Positions 7,598-17,006 of a stretch of DNA of 64,000 bases are shown in pieces. The notes under the pieces are model-generated. The model saw nothing but the letters and a program-made list of their open reading frames with translations. It had not been told where the DNA came from and did no database searches. The stretch comes from an uncultured bacterium (GTDB lineage: Bacteria > Atribacterota > Atribacteria > Atribacterales > Caldatribacteriaceae): NCBI GenBank assembly GCA_937139415.1, contig CAKZPS010000063.1:18397-82396 (forward strand), written 5' to 3'. The position numbers were made by a program, and so were the translations under genes. Every line of letters begins with the position of its first letter. Position 1 is the first letter of the stretch.

Positions 7598-8158
7598 GTG
7601 GGACGTTTGGTTGGCTTGGTGGTTATTTTCATATTTTTCGCCGGATGTACTCCCTTTTTTGGAGCGAAGACCGTAATGTACGGATGCGTTAGGGTACCTG
7701 TGGCCCTGCCAGGGATAGATGGAGATTTAGAAGTAGGCAATGATTTCCCCTTTCCTCATGCGGTTGTAGAAATTCGAGGAGAAAATGGTGAACGATGGGA
7801 AACGGTTACGGATGGTCAAGGGAAATATCAGATTGAGGGGGTAGAGAGTCAGCCCTTCCTTCTTTATGCTCGACGTGGAAGAATGGTTGTTGCCCAGGGT
7901 GTCTCCCTTCTTTCGAGCAAAGAAACACGTGATCTTGGCGTGGCTAATTGTTATACTACTGCTCAAGTAGCTATTTTTGAGGCTGCTTCTTCACTTTACG
8001 AGGAAGCTGTTTATTTTCGAGATATCCCCCATTTTACTCCCAGTTCTGCGTTGGTTACTTTTGTACGAGAGGCGTTCCTTCGACAAGAGAACCCCTTAGA
8101 AGACCCACGAGTAAAGGAAGAAGCACATCGCCTCATTGATGTGTGGTTTGCACAATAG
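7598..8158 (+). CDS. Lipoprotein with carboxypeptidase-regulatory-like domain
   Basis: 186 residues from GTG 7598, six bases after AAGGTGG. A GTG at 7589 is in frame but too close to that site. The start MGRLVGLVVIFIFFAGC is a lipoprotein signal with lipobox FFAGC. Residues ~35-95 resemble a CarboxypepD_reg-like beta-sandwich: FPHAVVEIRGENGERWETV, DGQGKYQIEGV, then LLYARRG. The helical C-terminal half is not recognised. Arms GGAAACC (7561-7567) and GGTTTCC (7591-7597) would fold just before the start codon and may restrict translation. Function unknown; envelope location is well supported. Confidence 0.7.
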   Translation: MGRLVGLVVIFIFFAGCTPFFGAKTVMYGCVRVPVALPGIDGDLEVGNDFPFPHAVVEIRGENGERWETVTDGQGKYQIEGVESQPFLLYARRGRMVVAQGVSLLSSKETRDLGVANCYTTAQVAIFEAASSLYEEAVYFRDIPHFTPSSALVTFVREAFLRQENPLEDPRVKEEAHRLIDVWFAQ

Positions 8159-8193
8159 TTTTTCACCTTTTCTCCATAACCTCTATTCTTCTT

Positions 8194-8221
8194 TTGTCAC
8201 ATATCTCCTCTATAGTAGAAT
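8194..8221 (+). promoter_or_regulatory. Sigma-70-type promoter for the gene remnant at 8249
   Basis: TTGTCA (8194-8199) and TAGAAT (8216-8221) with a 16-base spacer, 28 bases before the ATG at 8249, which also has GGAGG upstream. Control signals remain although the gene is broken. Confidence 0.5.
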
Positions 8222-8248
8222 TCATCAAAGAATTTGGAGGCGTGAGTC

Positions 8249-8855
8249 ATGAAGAAGTACCGAGAATGGATAGTAGAGTTTTAGTCTTCTTGTTGTGGGG
8301 TGGAGTAGTCTTTGCCGTAGGAACCCCGAGAGCATGAATTGGGAGTAAACCCTCACCGGCCATACTGTGGAGTTAACCGTACCGTGGTGAGCTTTGATAA
8401 CACCCCTCCCCCGACTAAGCTCCTTGTGAAAGTTGGCAAGGAAACGGTGACCGTAGAACTTGGTCCCTCATGGTTTATCGATGAATTGGATATTGAAGAG
8501 AATGAGGAAGTGAAGCTCGTTGGGGAATGGATTACCGACAACGCGATTTTCGTGGCTTATTCGCTTCTCCAGGGAGAAGAAACCATCACTCTCCGTGACG
8601 AGGGCGGAAAGCCGTTATTGGAGTGGTCCTTCTCAAGATAAAGCCCGAGGTCAAGGACCGAATCAAGGCCAAAGCGAGGCCAATCGAGAGCGGAATCGGG
8701 TAAGAGAGGAGAATTGAAATACACTCTCAGCGCAAACCACAATCCAAAATCAGGCCACAGGGCGGATCAACCAGGGAATCAGTCCCAAAATGGCTATGGA
8801 AAACGCGAAAGAGGTAGGTGAAAAAATCTTCATGGCGAAAGAGAAGGAACGTTGA
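8249..8855 (+). pseudogene. Remnant of a secreted-protein gene, several frameshifts
   Basis: ATG 8249 behind TTTGGAGG begins MKKYREWIVE, which stops at TAG 8282. One frame over, the hydrophobic core VLVFLLWGGVVFAVG completes a normal signal peptide. The frame then returns (EPREHELGVNPHRPYCG...) and stays open to 8641, giving a ~100-residue domain with VVSFDNTPPPTKLLVKVGK and a beta-rich look. A third frame then reads GQGPNQGQSEANRERN, a TGA at 8715, and QATGRINQGISPKMAMENAK up to 8855. I do not recognise the family. Frame hopping in a region that still has promoter, ribosome site and signal peptide points to a decayed gene, or to sequence errors. Confidence 0.55.
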
Positions 8856-8880
8856 CAGGGAAGGAGTTTCTCGTTATGCT
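8852..8880 (+). promoter_or_regulatory. Promoter of the pyrimidine operon
   Basis: TTGACA (8852-8857), a 17-base spacer and TATGCT (8875-8880). Transcription should start near 8887, about 40 bases before the attenuator-like hairpin and about 106 bases before pyrB. Confidence 0.7.
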
Positions 8881-8926
8881 AATACAGGGTTTGTAATGGA
8901 GAGAAGAATCCTATTGTGGACAGGTG

Positions 8927-8966
8927 AAAAAGCCCATCTTTCCGAAGCTGGAAAGATGGGCTTTTT
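8927..8966 (+). terminator. Intrinsic terminator or attenuator in the pyr leader
   Basis: Perfect 17-base arms (8927-8943 and 8950-8966) enclose the loop GAAGCT and the right arm ends in TTTTT. It lies between the pyr promoter and pyrB, so in this position it is most simply a transcription attenuator that lowers operon expression. No PyrR gene is in the window, and the controlling signal is not visible to me. Confidence 0.85.
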
Positions 8967-8992
8967 ATTTACGCGTTGGGGAGGTTTTCAAG

Positions 8993-9940
8993 GTGGGTGG
9001 ATGGTGTAAAACGCATCTTTTGAGCATGCGGTTTTTGACAAGAGAAGATATCGTATATCTCCTCGATAAAGCCGACGAGTTCAGGGAGCTTTTGGAGGCT
9101 TCTCCCCGATATCGAGAGAGTTTGAAGGGATTGGTATTGGTTAACTTCTTCTTCGAACCGAGTACCCGAACACGTGTCTCTTTTGAAATAGCAGGGAAAC
9201 TTTTAGGGATGCAGGTCGTCAATGTGGATGTGGAGGTGAGTAGCCTTCGTAAGGGGGAGAGTCTGCGAGATACGATAAGGACTCTGGCTCGGCTCAAACC
9301 CGATGTGTTGGTTATCCGGCACAGTCAGAGTGGAGTACCAGAATATTTGGCTCGCTTCTCTCCCTTCCATATCGTGAATGCCGGTGACGGAACACATGAA
9401 CATCCCACCCAAGCATTGCTCGATCTTCTGGCTATTCGACGGACTTTCCATCATTTTGAGGGATTACGCGTTGCTATTGTAGGAGACGTTCTCCACAGCC
9501 GGGTCGCCCGTTCTTTGAGTATCGGACTGAAAAGCTTGGGGAGTGAGGTCATTTTTTCGGGACCACCGACCTTAGTACCTCCCCAGGTTGAAGCCTTAGG
9601 TGCAAGAAGAGTTTTTCCGGTAGAGGAAGCGATCACAGGGGCTCAAGTCATCTACCTCCTTCGTATTCAACGAGAACGGCAGGAAGCAGGTTATTTCCCC
9701 AGTCTTCGTGAGTATGCGACCTTTTTTGGTTTGAAAGAATCGTTGTGGGAAAAGGCATTCCAAAATGCCTTTATTATGCATCCCGGACCGGTCAATCGAG
9801 GAGTAGAAATGGGGTATGGATTGGTGGAGCATGAACGATCCTTGGTGGAAGAACAGGTGACCTGTGGTTTGGCCGTGCGAATGGCGGTTTTGGAAACTTT
9901 GGTACGTGAGGGGGAGAGGATACCGTGCGGAGAATTTTGA
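8993..9940 (+). CDS. pyrB: Aspartate carbamoyltransferase catalytic chain
   Basis: Condenses carbamoyl phosphate with aspartate, the first committed step of pyrimidine synthesis. Start GTG 8993 lies eight bases after GGGGAGG and preserves the family N-terminus KTHLLSMRFLTREDI. The ATG at 9026 would cut that conserved part. Motifs: FEPSTRTRVSFE (carbamoyl phosphate site), HPTQALLDLLAI, GDVLHSRVARS, and HPGPVNRGVEM near the C-terminus. 315 residues, full length. No pyrI regulatory chain follows; pyrC overlaps by 16 bases. Confidence 0.95.
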   Translation: MGGWCKTHLLSMRFLTREDIVYLLDKADEFRELLEASPRYRESLKGLVLVNFFFEPSTRTRVSFEIAGKLLGMQVVNVDVEVSSLRKGESLRDTIRTLARLKPDVLVIRHSQSGVPEYLARFSPFHIVNAGDGTHEHPTQALLDLLAIRRTFHHFEGLRVAIVGDVLHSRVARSLSIGLKSLGSEVIFSGPPTLVPPQVEALGARRVFPVEEAITGAQVIYLLRIQRERQEAGYFPSLREYATFFGLKESLWEKAFQNAFIMHPGPVNRGVEMGYGLVEHERSLVEEQVTCGLAVRMAVLETLVREGERIPCGEF

Positions 9941-11229
9941 TTAAAAAAGGAACGTTGGTTTTCCCCGACCGGGGAACCTTGGCCGATCAAGATATCCTCA
10001 TCGAAGAAGGAATCATTGCCAAAATAGGGAAGGGACTGCAAGACCCTCAGGCATATTCCATCAATGCTTCGTCGCTCCTTGTGGGACCCGGTTTTATCAA
10101 TCTCCATGTTCATTTTCGAGAACCGGGAGAAGAAAAAAAGGAAGACCTCTTGAGCGGGAGTCGTGCTGCAGTCAAAGGAGGTTTTACCTCAGTAGTATGC
10201 ATGCCCAACACCAATCCCCCCATCGATCACCCGGTAATTGCTCAATTCATTGCTTATCGGAGTAACGAAATCGGTTTGAGCAGAGTTTTTCCGTGTGGGG
10301 CGATTACTCTGGGATGTGCTGGAAAAACTATGTCCGATTTCGGACTCTTAAAGCAGGCTGGAGTGGTAGCGCTCAGTGATGATGGAAGGGCAGTGCAGAG
10401 TCCGCGGACCATGTATCTCGCTATGCAGTATGCGCAATATTTCCATCTCCCCTTTCTCCTTCACGAAGAAGAGGAGGGGATCGCCGCTCAAGGACACATG
10501 CACGCTGGTGAAACTGCCTTTCTTTTGGGATACAAAGGGATACCCGAGGCTGCCGAAGACGTCATGATTGCTCGTGATATGGTTTTAGCTCTCTACACCG
10601 GTGCGCAGGTCCACTTTACTCACCTTTCTACCGCCTTGAGCGTGGAACTCTTGCGTCTGTTTCGGGGACGGGCCTCGGTAAGTGCCGATGTTACCCCTCA
10701 TCATTTACTCCTTTCCGATGAAGATGTTCCTCAACTTGGAAGTTTAGCCAAGGTGAAACCTCCTCTGCGAGGGAAGAGAGATCGAGAGGCCCTCAAAGAG
10801 GGTATCAAAGAAGGAATCATTACCATTCTCGCCTCGGATCACGCCCCCCATGCTGAGGAGGATAAGGGTGAAAACTTTGCCGAAGCTGCCTTTGGAATTT
10901 CCAACTTGGAAATAACTGTCCCTCTCTATGTCAAGGCTTTGATTGAAGAGGGAGTTCTCGGATGGGTAGAATTATGGAGGTGTTTGAGTACTAACCCCGC
11001 GCGACTTTTGGGCTTTTCGGAACAGGGAGTTCTCGAAGAAGGAAAGATCGCCGACATTACCATCGTCGATCCAGATACCGAGTGGGAAGTGAATGTAGGA
11101 CGTTTTGTCTCTAAGGGGAAGAATTGTCCATTCGAAGGATGGTCGCTTAAGGGATGGCCGGTGTATACCATTGTTGGAGGGAAAATAGTCATGCGAGAAG
11201 GGAGCCTTGTGGATGGCGAACTTTGCTGA
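9925..11229 (+). CDS. pyrC: Dihydroorotase
   Basis: Cyclises carbamoyl aspartate to dihydroorotate. 434 residues from GTG 9925, preceded by GGGGGAGAGG inside pyrB. Amidohydrolase metal-site motifs are present: HVHFREPG near residue 57, PNTNPPID, and SDHAPH near residue 306. The end overlaps pyrF. Second of six consecutive pyr genes, all translationally close, so one transcript is expected. Confidence 0.95.
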   Translation: MRRILIKKGTLVFPDRGTLADQDILIEEGIIAKIGKGLQDPQAYSINASSLLVGPGFINLHVHFREPGEEKKEDLLSGSRAAVKGGFTSVVCMPNTNPPIDHPVIAQFIAYRSNEIGLSRVFPCGAITLGCAGKTMSDFGLLKQAGVVALSDDGRAVQSPRTMYLAMQYAQYFHLPFLLHEEEEGIAAQGHMHAGETAFLLGYKGIPEAAEDVMIARDMVLALYTGAQVHFTHLSTALSVELLRLFRGRASVSADVTPHHLLLSDEDVPQLGSLAKVKPPLRGKRDREALKEGIKEGIITILASDHAPHAEEDKGENFAEAAFGISNLEITVPLYVKALIEEGVLGWVELWRCLSTNPARLLGFSEQGVLEEGKIADITIVDPDTEWEVNVGRFVSKGKNCPFEGWSLKGWPVYTIVGGKIVMREGSLVDGELC

Positions 11230-12169
11230 TCAGATGGTAGCCAAAACGAGAGAAGTCGGGCCCTTGGTAGTGGGATTCGATCCCCATTTTTCGCTTTTGC
11301 CGCCTTTTCTTTTGGAGAAGTGGCTGGGGCGAGAGAGGACTCTTGAGAATCTTGCCCTTTGTGTGCGAGATTTCAATGGAACACTCCTTGAGGCTTTGAG
11401 TGGGGTAGTTGGTTTCATCAAACTGCAGATGGCTTTCTACGAAGCCTTAGGGATAGCGGGTATGATGGTCCTCAAAGAAACGATCGACGAAGCCAAACGT
11501 CGGGGGTTTTTGGTCATTCTTGATGGGAAGCGGAACGATATTGCAAGTAGCGCCGAGGCGTATGCCTGTGGATACCTTTCGGGAATCTCGATGAGCAAGG
11601 AATGGTATTTCCCCTCTTTTTGGGATGTAGATGCCCTGACCGTGAATCCATACTTTGGGAGGGATGGGCTTTTACCATTCGCCGAAGAAGCGCAGAAGAA
11701 AGGCAAGGGCATTTTCATCCTCGCCCGGACCAGTAATCCCTCGGCCTCTTTTATCCAGGATGAGGGGGAAAAGGAAAAAGTGTTCGTGAAAGTCGTGCAC
11801 TTGGCTTGGGAGCTGGGAGAAGGGTTTTTGGGGACACAGGGGTGGGGTAGTGTGGGGGTTGTAGTAGGGGCAACGTACCCTGAGGATGTGCGGCTCCTTC
11901 GTACCATGTTTCCCCGCTTACCGTTTCTCCTTCCTGGGATAGGAACCCAACAGGGTTCGCTTAAAGCCGTCACCTTCGGTTTAGGAGAAGGAGGTCTTGG
12001 GGTTTTAGTGAACGTTTCGCGGGATATTCTCTTTGCCTATCGAGAGACGGAAGACCGGGAAGGGTATGCCTTTGCCGAGAAGGCCAAAGAAAAAGCCTTG
12101 TTCTATAGAGAGCAATTGAAGGAGTGCACCGAAGAATGGAAGCGATCATTTGCCGAAAGCAATGGTTAG
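11213..12169 (+). CDS. pyrF: Orotidine 5'-phosphate decarboxylase, long (type 2) form
   Basis: Last step to UMP. About 318 residues, the longer type 2 PyrF rather than the ~230-residue form. ATG 11213 was preferred to TTG 11207 because the ribosome-site spacing is better. Motifs: VVGFDPH at the N-terminus, IKLQMAFYE, the catalytic DGKRNDI, DALTVNPYFGRDGL and ILARTSNPSA. It overlaps pyrC by 17 bases and its last codons hold the pyrK start. Confidence 0.93.
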   Translation: MANFADQMVAKTREVGPLVVGFDPHFSLLPPFLLEKWLGRERTLENLALCVRDFNGTLLEALSGVVGFIKLQMAFYEALGIAGMMVLKETIDEAKRRGFLVILDGKRNDIASSAEAYACGYLSGISMSKEWYFPSFWDVDALTVNPYFGRDGLLPFAEEAQKKGKGIFILARTSNPSASFIQDEGEKEKVFVKVVHLAWELGEGFLGTQGWGSVGVVVGATYPEDVRLLRTMFPRLPFLLPGIGTQQGSLKAVTFGLGEGGLGVLVNVSRDILFAYRETEDREGYAFAEKAKEKALFYREQLKECTEEWKRSFAESNG

Positions 12170-12900
12170 GGGAGTCGTTGGTACTTTTTGAACTCGAGGA
12201 ACCTCATATCGCCTCTTTAGCTCGACCGGGACAGTTTGTGATGGTGAAGGTAGAGAGAGGATGGGATCCCTTTTTGCGTCGTCCCCTGGGAATCATGCAA
12301 GCCCAAGGAGACCGATTCACTCTGTGTTTTGAGGTGGTTGGTCGGGGAACGCAATTTCTTGCACACAAAGAAGTAGGGGAACGCCTCGATGTGCTGGGAC
12401 CCTTGGGTAACGGATTTTCACTCACTCCTTTCTTTGGAGTGTTGGTAGCAGGGGGAAGAGGTTTTGTTCCCCTCTTTTTCCTTGCTTCAACTTTTGTGAA
12501 GGAGGGAGTCCCATTCGTTTTTTTCTGGGGGGTCCGGAACCGAAAGGAGCTTCCTCTCTTCCACCTCGGTCGCGAATTTCCCTCCGTCTTTTATAGTTGT
12601 GAAGAAGGCATGGAAGGAGGATTTTGCGGAGATGTCCTCACCCTGTGTCGGGACCGTTTTACCCATCTCCCTCTTTCTCCGCAAGCTCGGGGGTATGCAT
12701 GTGGTCCGGCGGGGATGCTTGCTGAACTGGCTAAGGAGCCTTGTTTTCGGGTTCTTCCCTTTGAAGTATCTCTTGAAGCTCTCATGGGCTGTGGGTTTGG
12801 GGTATGTTTGAGTTGTGCAGTGAAAGCGAAGAGAACCCCGGGCTATCTCCATGTATGCCATGACGGTCCAGTATTTTCCTTAGATGAGGTAGAACTATGA
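12136..12900 (+). CDS. pyrK: Dihydroorotate dehydrogenase B, electron-transfer subunit
   Basis: About 254 residues from ATG 12136 after AAGGAG. The FAD-binding part has PGQFVMVKV and FLRRPLG; the NAD-binding part has GGRGFVPLFFLA and CGPAGML. The [2Fe-2S] cysteines sit in CGFGVCLSCAVK with a fourth in HVCHDGPVF. It passes electrons from PyrD to NAD+, so orotate synthesis here does not need oxygen or quinone, consistent with an anaerobe. Next to pyrD, four-base overlap. Confidence 0.93.
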   Translation: MEAIICRKQWLGESLVLFELEEPHIASLARPGQFVMVKVERGWDPFLRRPLGIMQAQGDRFTLCFEVVGRGTQFLAHKEVGERLDVLGPLGNGFSLTPFFGVLVAGGRGFVPLFFLASTFVKEGVPFVFFWGVRNRKELPLFHLGREFPSVFYSCEEGMEGGFCGDVLTLCRDRFTHLPLSPQARGYACGPAGMLAELAKEPCFRVLPFEVSLEALMGCGFGVCLSCAVKAKRTPGYLHVCHDGPVFSLDEVEL

Positions 12901-13817
12901 ATTGGCAGGTTCGTTTAGGAAGGGTGAACTTGGAGAATCCCTTGGTTCTCGCTTCGGGAACCTGCGGATACGGGCGGGAACTTGCCGCGTACCTTGATTT
13001 GAATCGAGTGGGTGCTCTGACTACGAAAAGCCTGAGCTATGAGCCTTGTGTGGGCAATGCTCCTCCACGTATGAAGGAGGTTTACGGAGGAATATTGAAC
13101 TCCATCGGCTTAGAGAATAAGGGAGTGCATCGGTTCTTGGAGGACGACCTCCCTTTTTTAGAGGGCTTGACAACGAAGATTTTTGTGGGAGTATGGGGGA
13201 AAACAGTGAATGGGTATGTGGTGGTTGTTCGGGAGCTCGAAAGGGTAAAACGTATTGATGCCATCGAGCTCAACGTGTCGTGCCCAAATGTGGAAAAGGG
13301 AGGAGCTACTTTTCTTGAAGATGGAGAGGTCTTGCGGACTTTGGTCGCTCAGGTGCGCAGCGCGACGCAAAAACCGCTCATCGTCAAGCTCGGCCCTCAA
13401 GTGAATGATTGGCCAAGGGTGATCTCCATGTTAGAGGAAGAAGGGGTCGATATTCTCAGTCTTACTAATTCCTTCCCGGCTTTGGCCTTAGATGTGGAAA
13501 GGATGGATTTTTTCTTTGCTCGCAAATTTGCTGGGTTATCTGGTCCCGCGGTGAAACCTTTGGCCCTGCGCATGGTATACGAGGTAGTAGGATTGACTAA
13601 ACTCCCAGTGATTGGCATGGGGGGGATAGCGAGCGCCGAAGATGCAGTAGAATTTCTCTTGGTGGGAGCGAAAGCGGTAGGGGTAGGGAGTGCGACCTTG
13701 GTCGATCCGCAAGCTCCTTTAAAGATTTTGGAAGGTCTTCAAAAGTATTTGTTACGAAAAGGCATTCCTGATATTCAAGATGTAATTGGGAAGGTGAGGA
13801 GAAACGATGGATCGTGA
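12897..13817 (+). CDS. pyrD: Dihydroorotate dehydrogenase B, catalytic subunit (class 1B)
   Basis: 306 residues. FMN-barrel motifs: ENPLVLASGTCGYG, GALTTKSLS, NSIGLENKG, and the catalytic cysteine in IELNVSCPNVEKGG (class 1, cysteine rather than serine). GMGGIASAEDAVEFLL and VGVGSATLVDP bind the FMN phosphate. Works with PyrK as the 1B enzyme. Starts with ATGA overlap on pyrK and ends within pyrE. Confidence 0.95.
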   Translation: MNWQVRLGRVNLENPLVLASGTCGYGRELAAYLDLNRVGALTTKSLSYEPCVGNAPPRMKEVYGGILNSIGLENKGVHRFLEDDLPFLEGLTTKIFVGVWGKTVNGYVVVVRELERVKRIDAIELNVSCPNVEKGGATFLEDGEVLRTLVAQVRSATQKPLIVKLGPQVNDWPRVISMLEEEGVDILSLTNSFPALALDVERMDFFFARKFAGLSGPAVKPLALRMVYEVVGLTKLPVIGMGGIASAEDAVEFLLVGAKAVGVGSATLVDPQAPLKILEGLQKYLLRKGIPDIQDVIGKVRRNDGS

Positions 13818-14382
13818 AGCCATAATCGAATTGTTTCGCAAAGCAGGTGCTTTTATGGAAGGACACTTTCTCTTAACCTCTGGTCTCCATAGCCCGTATT
13901 ATGTGGAGAAATTTAAGTTGCTCCAATTTCCTGAATATGTAGAGCTTTTGGCTCGTCAAATTGTAGCCCATTTTGGCAGTACTACCATTGATTTAGTGGT
14001 CGGTCCGGCGGTGGGTGGTATCGTGCTCGCCTATGAAGTGGCTCGTCAGCTTGGAGCACGCATGGCTTTTACCGAGCGAGAAGAGGGAAAGATGATCTTT
14101 CGGCGGGATTTCGCCATTAAAGAGGGGGAACGGGTGCTCGTAGTAGAGGATGTCGTGACCACGGGTGCATCGGTACACGAGGTGATTAAAGCGGTAGAGG
14201 AAACTAAAGCAGTCATCGTGGGCATCGGGGTTCTCGTGGATCGGAGTGGGGGTAAGGTCCAGTTTGCCTATCCTTTTTATTCTCTCCTCGAACTCGAAAT
14301 TGCCACTTATACCCCCGAGGAATGCCCGCTTTGCCGAGAAAAAATCGCTCTCCAAAAGCGAGGGAGTCGATACTTGAGGTAG
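13807..14382 (+). CDS. pyrE: Orotate phosphoribosyltransferase
   Basis: 191 residues. The PRPP-binding motif VLVVEDVVTTGASV is near residue 108; HFLLTSGLHSPYYVEKFKL near the N-terminus is the orotate-binding segment. Converts orotate to OMP, the substrate of PyrF. Start ATG 13807 overlaps pyrD and has GGTGAGGAG upstream. Last pyr gene of the run. Confidence 0.95.
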   Translation: MDREAIIELFRKAGAFMEGHFLLTSGLHSPYYVEKFKLLQFPEYVELLARQIVAHFGSTTIDLVVGPAVGGIVLAYEVARQLGARMAFTEREEGKMIFRRDFAIKEGERVLVVEDVVTTGASVHEVIKAVEETKAVIVGIGVLVDRSGGKVQFAYPFYSLLELEIATYTPEECPLCREKIALQKRGSRYLR

Positions 14383-14386
14383 GAAA

Positions 14387-15586
14387 GTGTCAGAATGGAA
14401 AACCCTCTTGGATAACGAGTTTGATCTTTTTGAGCCGATTAACTTGGCACAGAGTTTAGTGCGTATTGAAAGTGTCTCGGGAGGTTCAGGCGAAAACGCC
14501 ATTGCTCGGTTTATTGCTAATTATTTCATTGACTATGGTATTGCAGTGGAATGGCAGGAAGTGGAATCCAATCGGGCTAATCTCGTCGCCGAAGTCCAGG
14601 GAGGCTTAGGAGAGGGTCCGTGTATCCTTTTCAATGGACACCTCGATACCGTGCCAGTGGGGAGTGGGTGGAAGTACCCCCCCTTGGGGGGAGAAATCGT
14701 CAATAATCGCCTGTATGGGCGAGGAGCCTGTGACATGAAAGGAGCTCTTGCCGCTATGATATATGCGGCGAAGATGATTTCCCTCTTTGCCCCCTATCTC
14801 TATGGGAGGCTCAAGCTCCTCTTCGTGGTCGATGAAGAGCAGGACAATTTAGGGATTAAAAAGTGGCTCGAGGTTTACAAGAAAACCCAAGAGGTCGTTG
14901 ACTATGCAGTGGTCGGCGAGCCTACCGGTTTAAACATTAGCTTAGGCCATCGAGGAGTAGCGGCGTATCGGGTGGAGATTCGCGGGAAATCCTGTCATGC
15001 TGCGGTGGCAGAACGAGGAATCAATGCCATCTACTTGGCTTTACAAGTTATTGAAGCGATTCAAAGGAAGAATGCCCTTTTGCGGGCATTTGAAGATCCC
15101 GACTTGGGGAGTCCTGCCTTGAGTGTTGGTGTCATTCACGGAGGCCTTGCGCCGAACGTCGTTCCCGAGAGCTGTGTTTTTGAAGTCGATGTGCGAACCG
15201 TGCCAGAATTTCCGCTGGGGGAAGTCAATAAACTCCTCAAGGAGCTCATCGAAGAGGTCCGCGAGACTTCTCAGATTCCCTTTGAATACCACCTCGTTCA
15301 ATCGATTCCTCACCTCCCCCCAGCAAAAATCCCCCGTAGTTTGCCCATTGTTGATTTACTCTCTCGTTCCATCGCCGAGGTGCCCGGCGAAATTCCTACT
15401 TTTTCTCCTTTCCCCGCTTCTTGCGAAGCCTCTTTCTTTGTGGAGGCGAATATTCCCACCTTGATCTTTGGACCGGGAAAGATCGAGGAAGCACATTCGG
15501 CCAACGAGTTTGTTTCCGTAACCGAAATAGTCGCAGCGAGTCGTATTTGCTCTCTTTTGGCTCTCCGGGTTTTAGGTGGAGAATAG
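14387..15586 (+). CDS. M20-family metallohydrolase (ArgE/DapE-like)
   Basis: 399 residues. Zinc-ligand motifs of the M20 family: NGHLDTVPVG, GRGACDMKGALAAM, DEEQDN and GEPTG, and a late His in EEAHSANEF. An inserted dimerisation domain begins at GHRGVAAYRVEIRGKSCHAA. Start GTG 14387, five bases after pyrE, so probably in the pyr transcript. Substrate could be an acylated amino acid, a dipeptide or a carbamoyl compound; the sequence alone does not decide. Confidence 0.8.
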   Translation: MSEWKTLLDNEFDLFEPINLAQSLVRIESVSGGSGENAIARFIANYFIDYGIAVEWQEVESNRANLVAEVQGGLGEGPCILFNGHLDTVPVGSGWKYPPLGGEIVNNRLYGRGACDMKGALAAMIYAAKMISLFAPYLYGRLKLLFVVDEEQDNLGIKKWLEVYKKTQEVVDYAVVGEPTGLNISLGHRGVAAYRVEIRGKSCHAAVAERGINAIYLALQVIEAIQRKNALLRAFEDPDLGSPALSVGVIHGGLAPNVVPESCVFEVDVRTVPEFPLGEVNKLLKELIEEVRETSQIPFEYHLVQSIPHLPPAKIPRSLPIVDLLSRSIAEVPGEIPTFSPFPASCEASFFVEANIPTLIFGPGKIEEAHSANEFVSVTEIVAASRICSLLALRVLGGE

Positions 15587-15647
15587 GAAATAACTGTGAT
15601 AAGATACGTATAGAATTGACTATTCGTGAACGATAGTTGTTACCAAG

Positions 15648-17006
15648 ATGGGTAAGGAGCTTGGGGAGGGCATGGAATATTTAGGTATTTTTCTTCTCAT
15701 TCTGCTCTTGGTTGTTGTGAACGCTTTTTTCGCTGCTTCTGAAATTGCCATCGTTTCTATGCGGCGGAGTCACTTAAAAGCAGAAAGAGCCAAAGATACG
15801 CAGCGAGAGAGAGCGTTGCGGTACCTTTTAGAGAATCCGAGTGAGTTTTTGGCGACTATTCAAATTGGTGTGACCATGGCCGGGTTCTTTGCCAGTGCTG
15901 CCGGGGCAATATCCTTTTCCCAAGAATTAGGGAGAAGGTGGGAAATGTCGCAGATACCCATTTTGCGAAGCTTGGGGCAAGAAATTGCCGTTATCCTCGT
16001 CACCGTGGTCATTTCTTTTTTGAGCTTGGTTTTAGGAGAATTGGTGCCCAAGAGATTGGCCATGGCTCATCCGGAACGCTTCTCGGTATTGGTTGCCCGG
16101 ACTATTTTTTTTCTCTCTCGAGTGCTGAGGCCGGCGGTACGAGTTCTCTCCGTGACTACCGATTTTCTGTCGCGGCTTTTGGGGATTTCTACCGAAGTTC
16201 CTCCCTCGGTTACCGATGAGGAGATTCGCCTCCTCATCAGTGAAGAGAAGATTTTGCCCCAAGAAGAGCGGCGCCTGATCAATGAAGTGTTTGAATTTGG
16301 TGACACTTTGACCTATGAGGTGATGACTCCTCGTACCGATATCGTGTGTCTCGAAGAAACTGCTACCATTGAAGAAGCATTGTCTCTCTCGATCAAAAGC
16401 CATTTCTCACGTCTTCCCGTGTATCGAGAGGATATCGATAATATCATCGGTTTTGTGCATATTAAGGACCTTTTACCCCATCTTCAGGAGGGGAGGTTGG
16501 ACCGGCCGGTTCTTGGGGTGGTGCGCCCCATCCATTTCGTTCCTACCACAAAGAGGGTGATTGAACTTCTGCGCGAACTCCAACAGAAGAGGATCCATAT
16601 GGCGATTGTTCTCGATGAGTATGGAGGAACTGCCGGACTGGTGACGATTGAAGATCTCTTGGAGGAATTGGTAGGAGAAATCCGGGATGAACACGATCGA
16701 GAGATGGTTCCCTATCGTCGTATTGGAGAAGACGAGTACTTAGTCGATGCTTCAGTCCCTATTGAGAGCCTCAACGAGTGGTTGGGTTTAGGGATCCCCG
16801 AGAGCGAGGAATTCGAGACCGTTGGGGGTCTGGTGATGGAAATTTTGGGGAAAGTTCCCGAAGAAGGAGAAACGGTAGTTTTAGAAGATTATGAACTGCG
16901 GGTTGAACGTATGCACCGGAAACGAGTAGCTACGGTTCGGCTCATGGTGAAAAGACGAAAGAAAGAGGAGGAAGGAGACGATGGGGAAATTTATCCTCGC
17001 TCATGA
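15648..17006 (+). CDS. CNNM/CorC-type membrane protein with CBS pair
   Basis: 452 residues from ATG 15648 (444 from ATG 15672, which has GGGGAGGG only two bases away). Layout: DUF21 transmembrane domain (hydrophobic segments near residues 12-32, 70-90, 105-130), CBS pair starting around [12 protein letters not shown] and [10 protein letters not shown], with [20 protein letters not shown], then a CorC_HlyC domain ending near MVKRRKK. This family is linked to divalent-cation (Mg2+ or Co2+) homeostasis. The end overlaps the next gene by 26 bases. Confidence 0.85.
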   Translation: MGKELGEGMEYLGIFLLILLLVVVNAFFAASEIAIVSMRRSHLKAERAKDTQRERALRYLLENPSEFLATIQIGVTMAGFFASAAGAISFSQELGRRWEMSQIPILRSLGQEIAVILVTVVISFLSLVLGELVPKRLAMAHPERFSVLVARTIFFLSRVLRPAVRVLSVTTDFLSRLLGISTEVPPSVTDEEIRLLISEEKILPQEERRLINEVFEFGDTLTYEVMTPRTDIVCLEETATIEEALSLSIKSHFSRLPVYREDIDNIIGFVHIKDLLPHLQEGRLDRPVLGVVRPIHFVPTTKRVIELLRELQQKRIHMAIVLDEYGGTAGLVTIEDLLEELVGEIRDEHDREMVPYRRIGEDEYLVDASVPIESLNEWLGLGIPESEEFETVGGLVMEILGKVPEEGETVVLEDYELRVERMHRKRVATVRLMVKRRKKEEEGDDGEIYPRS

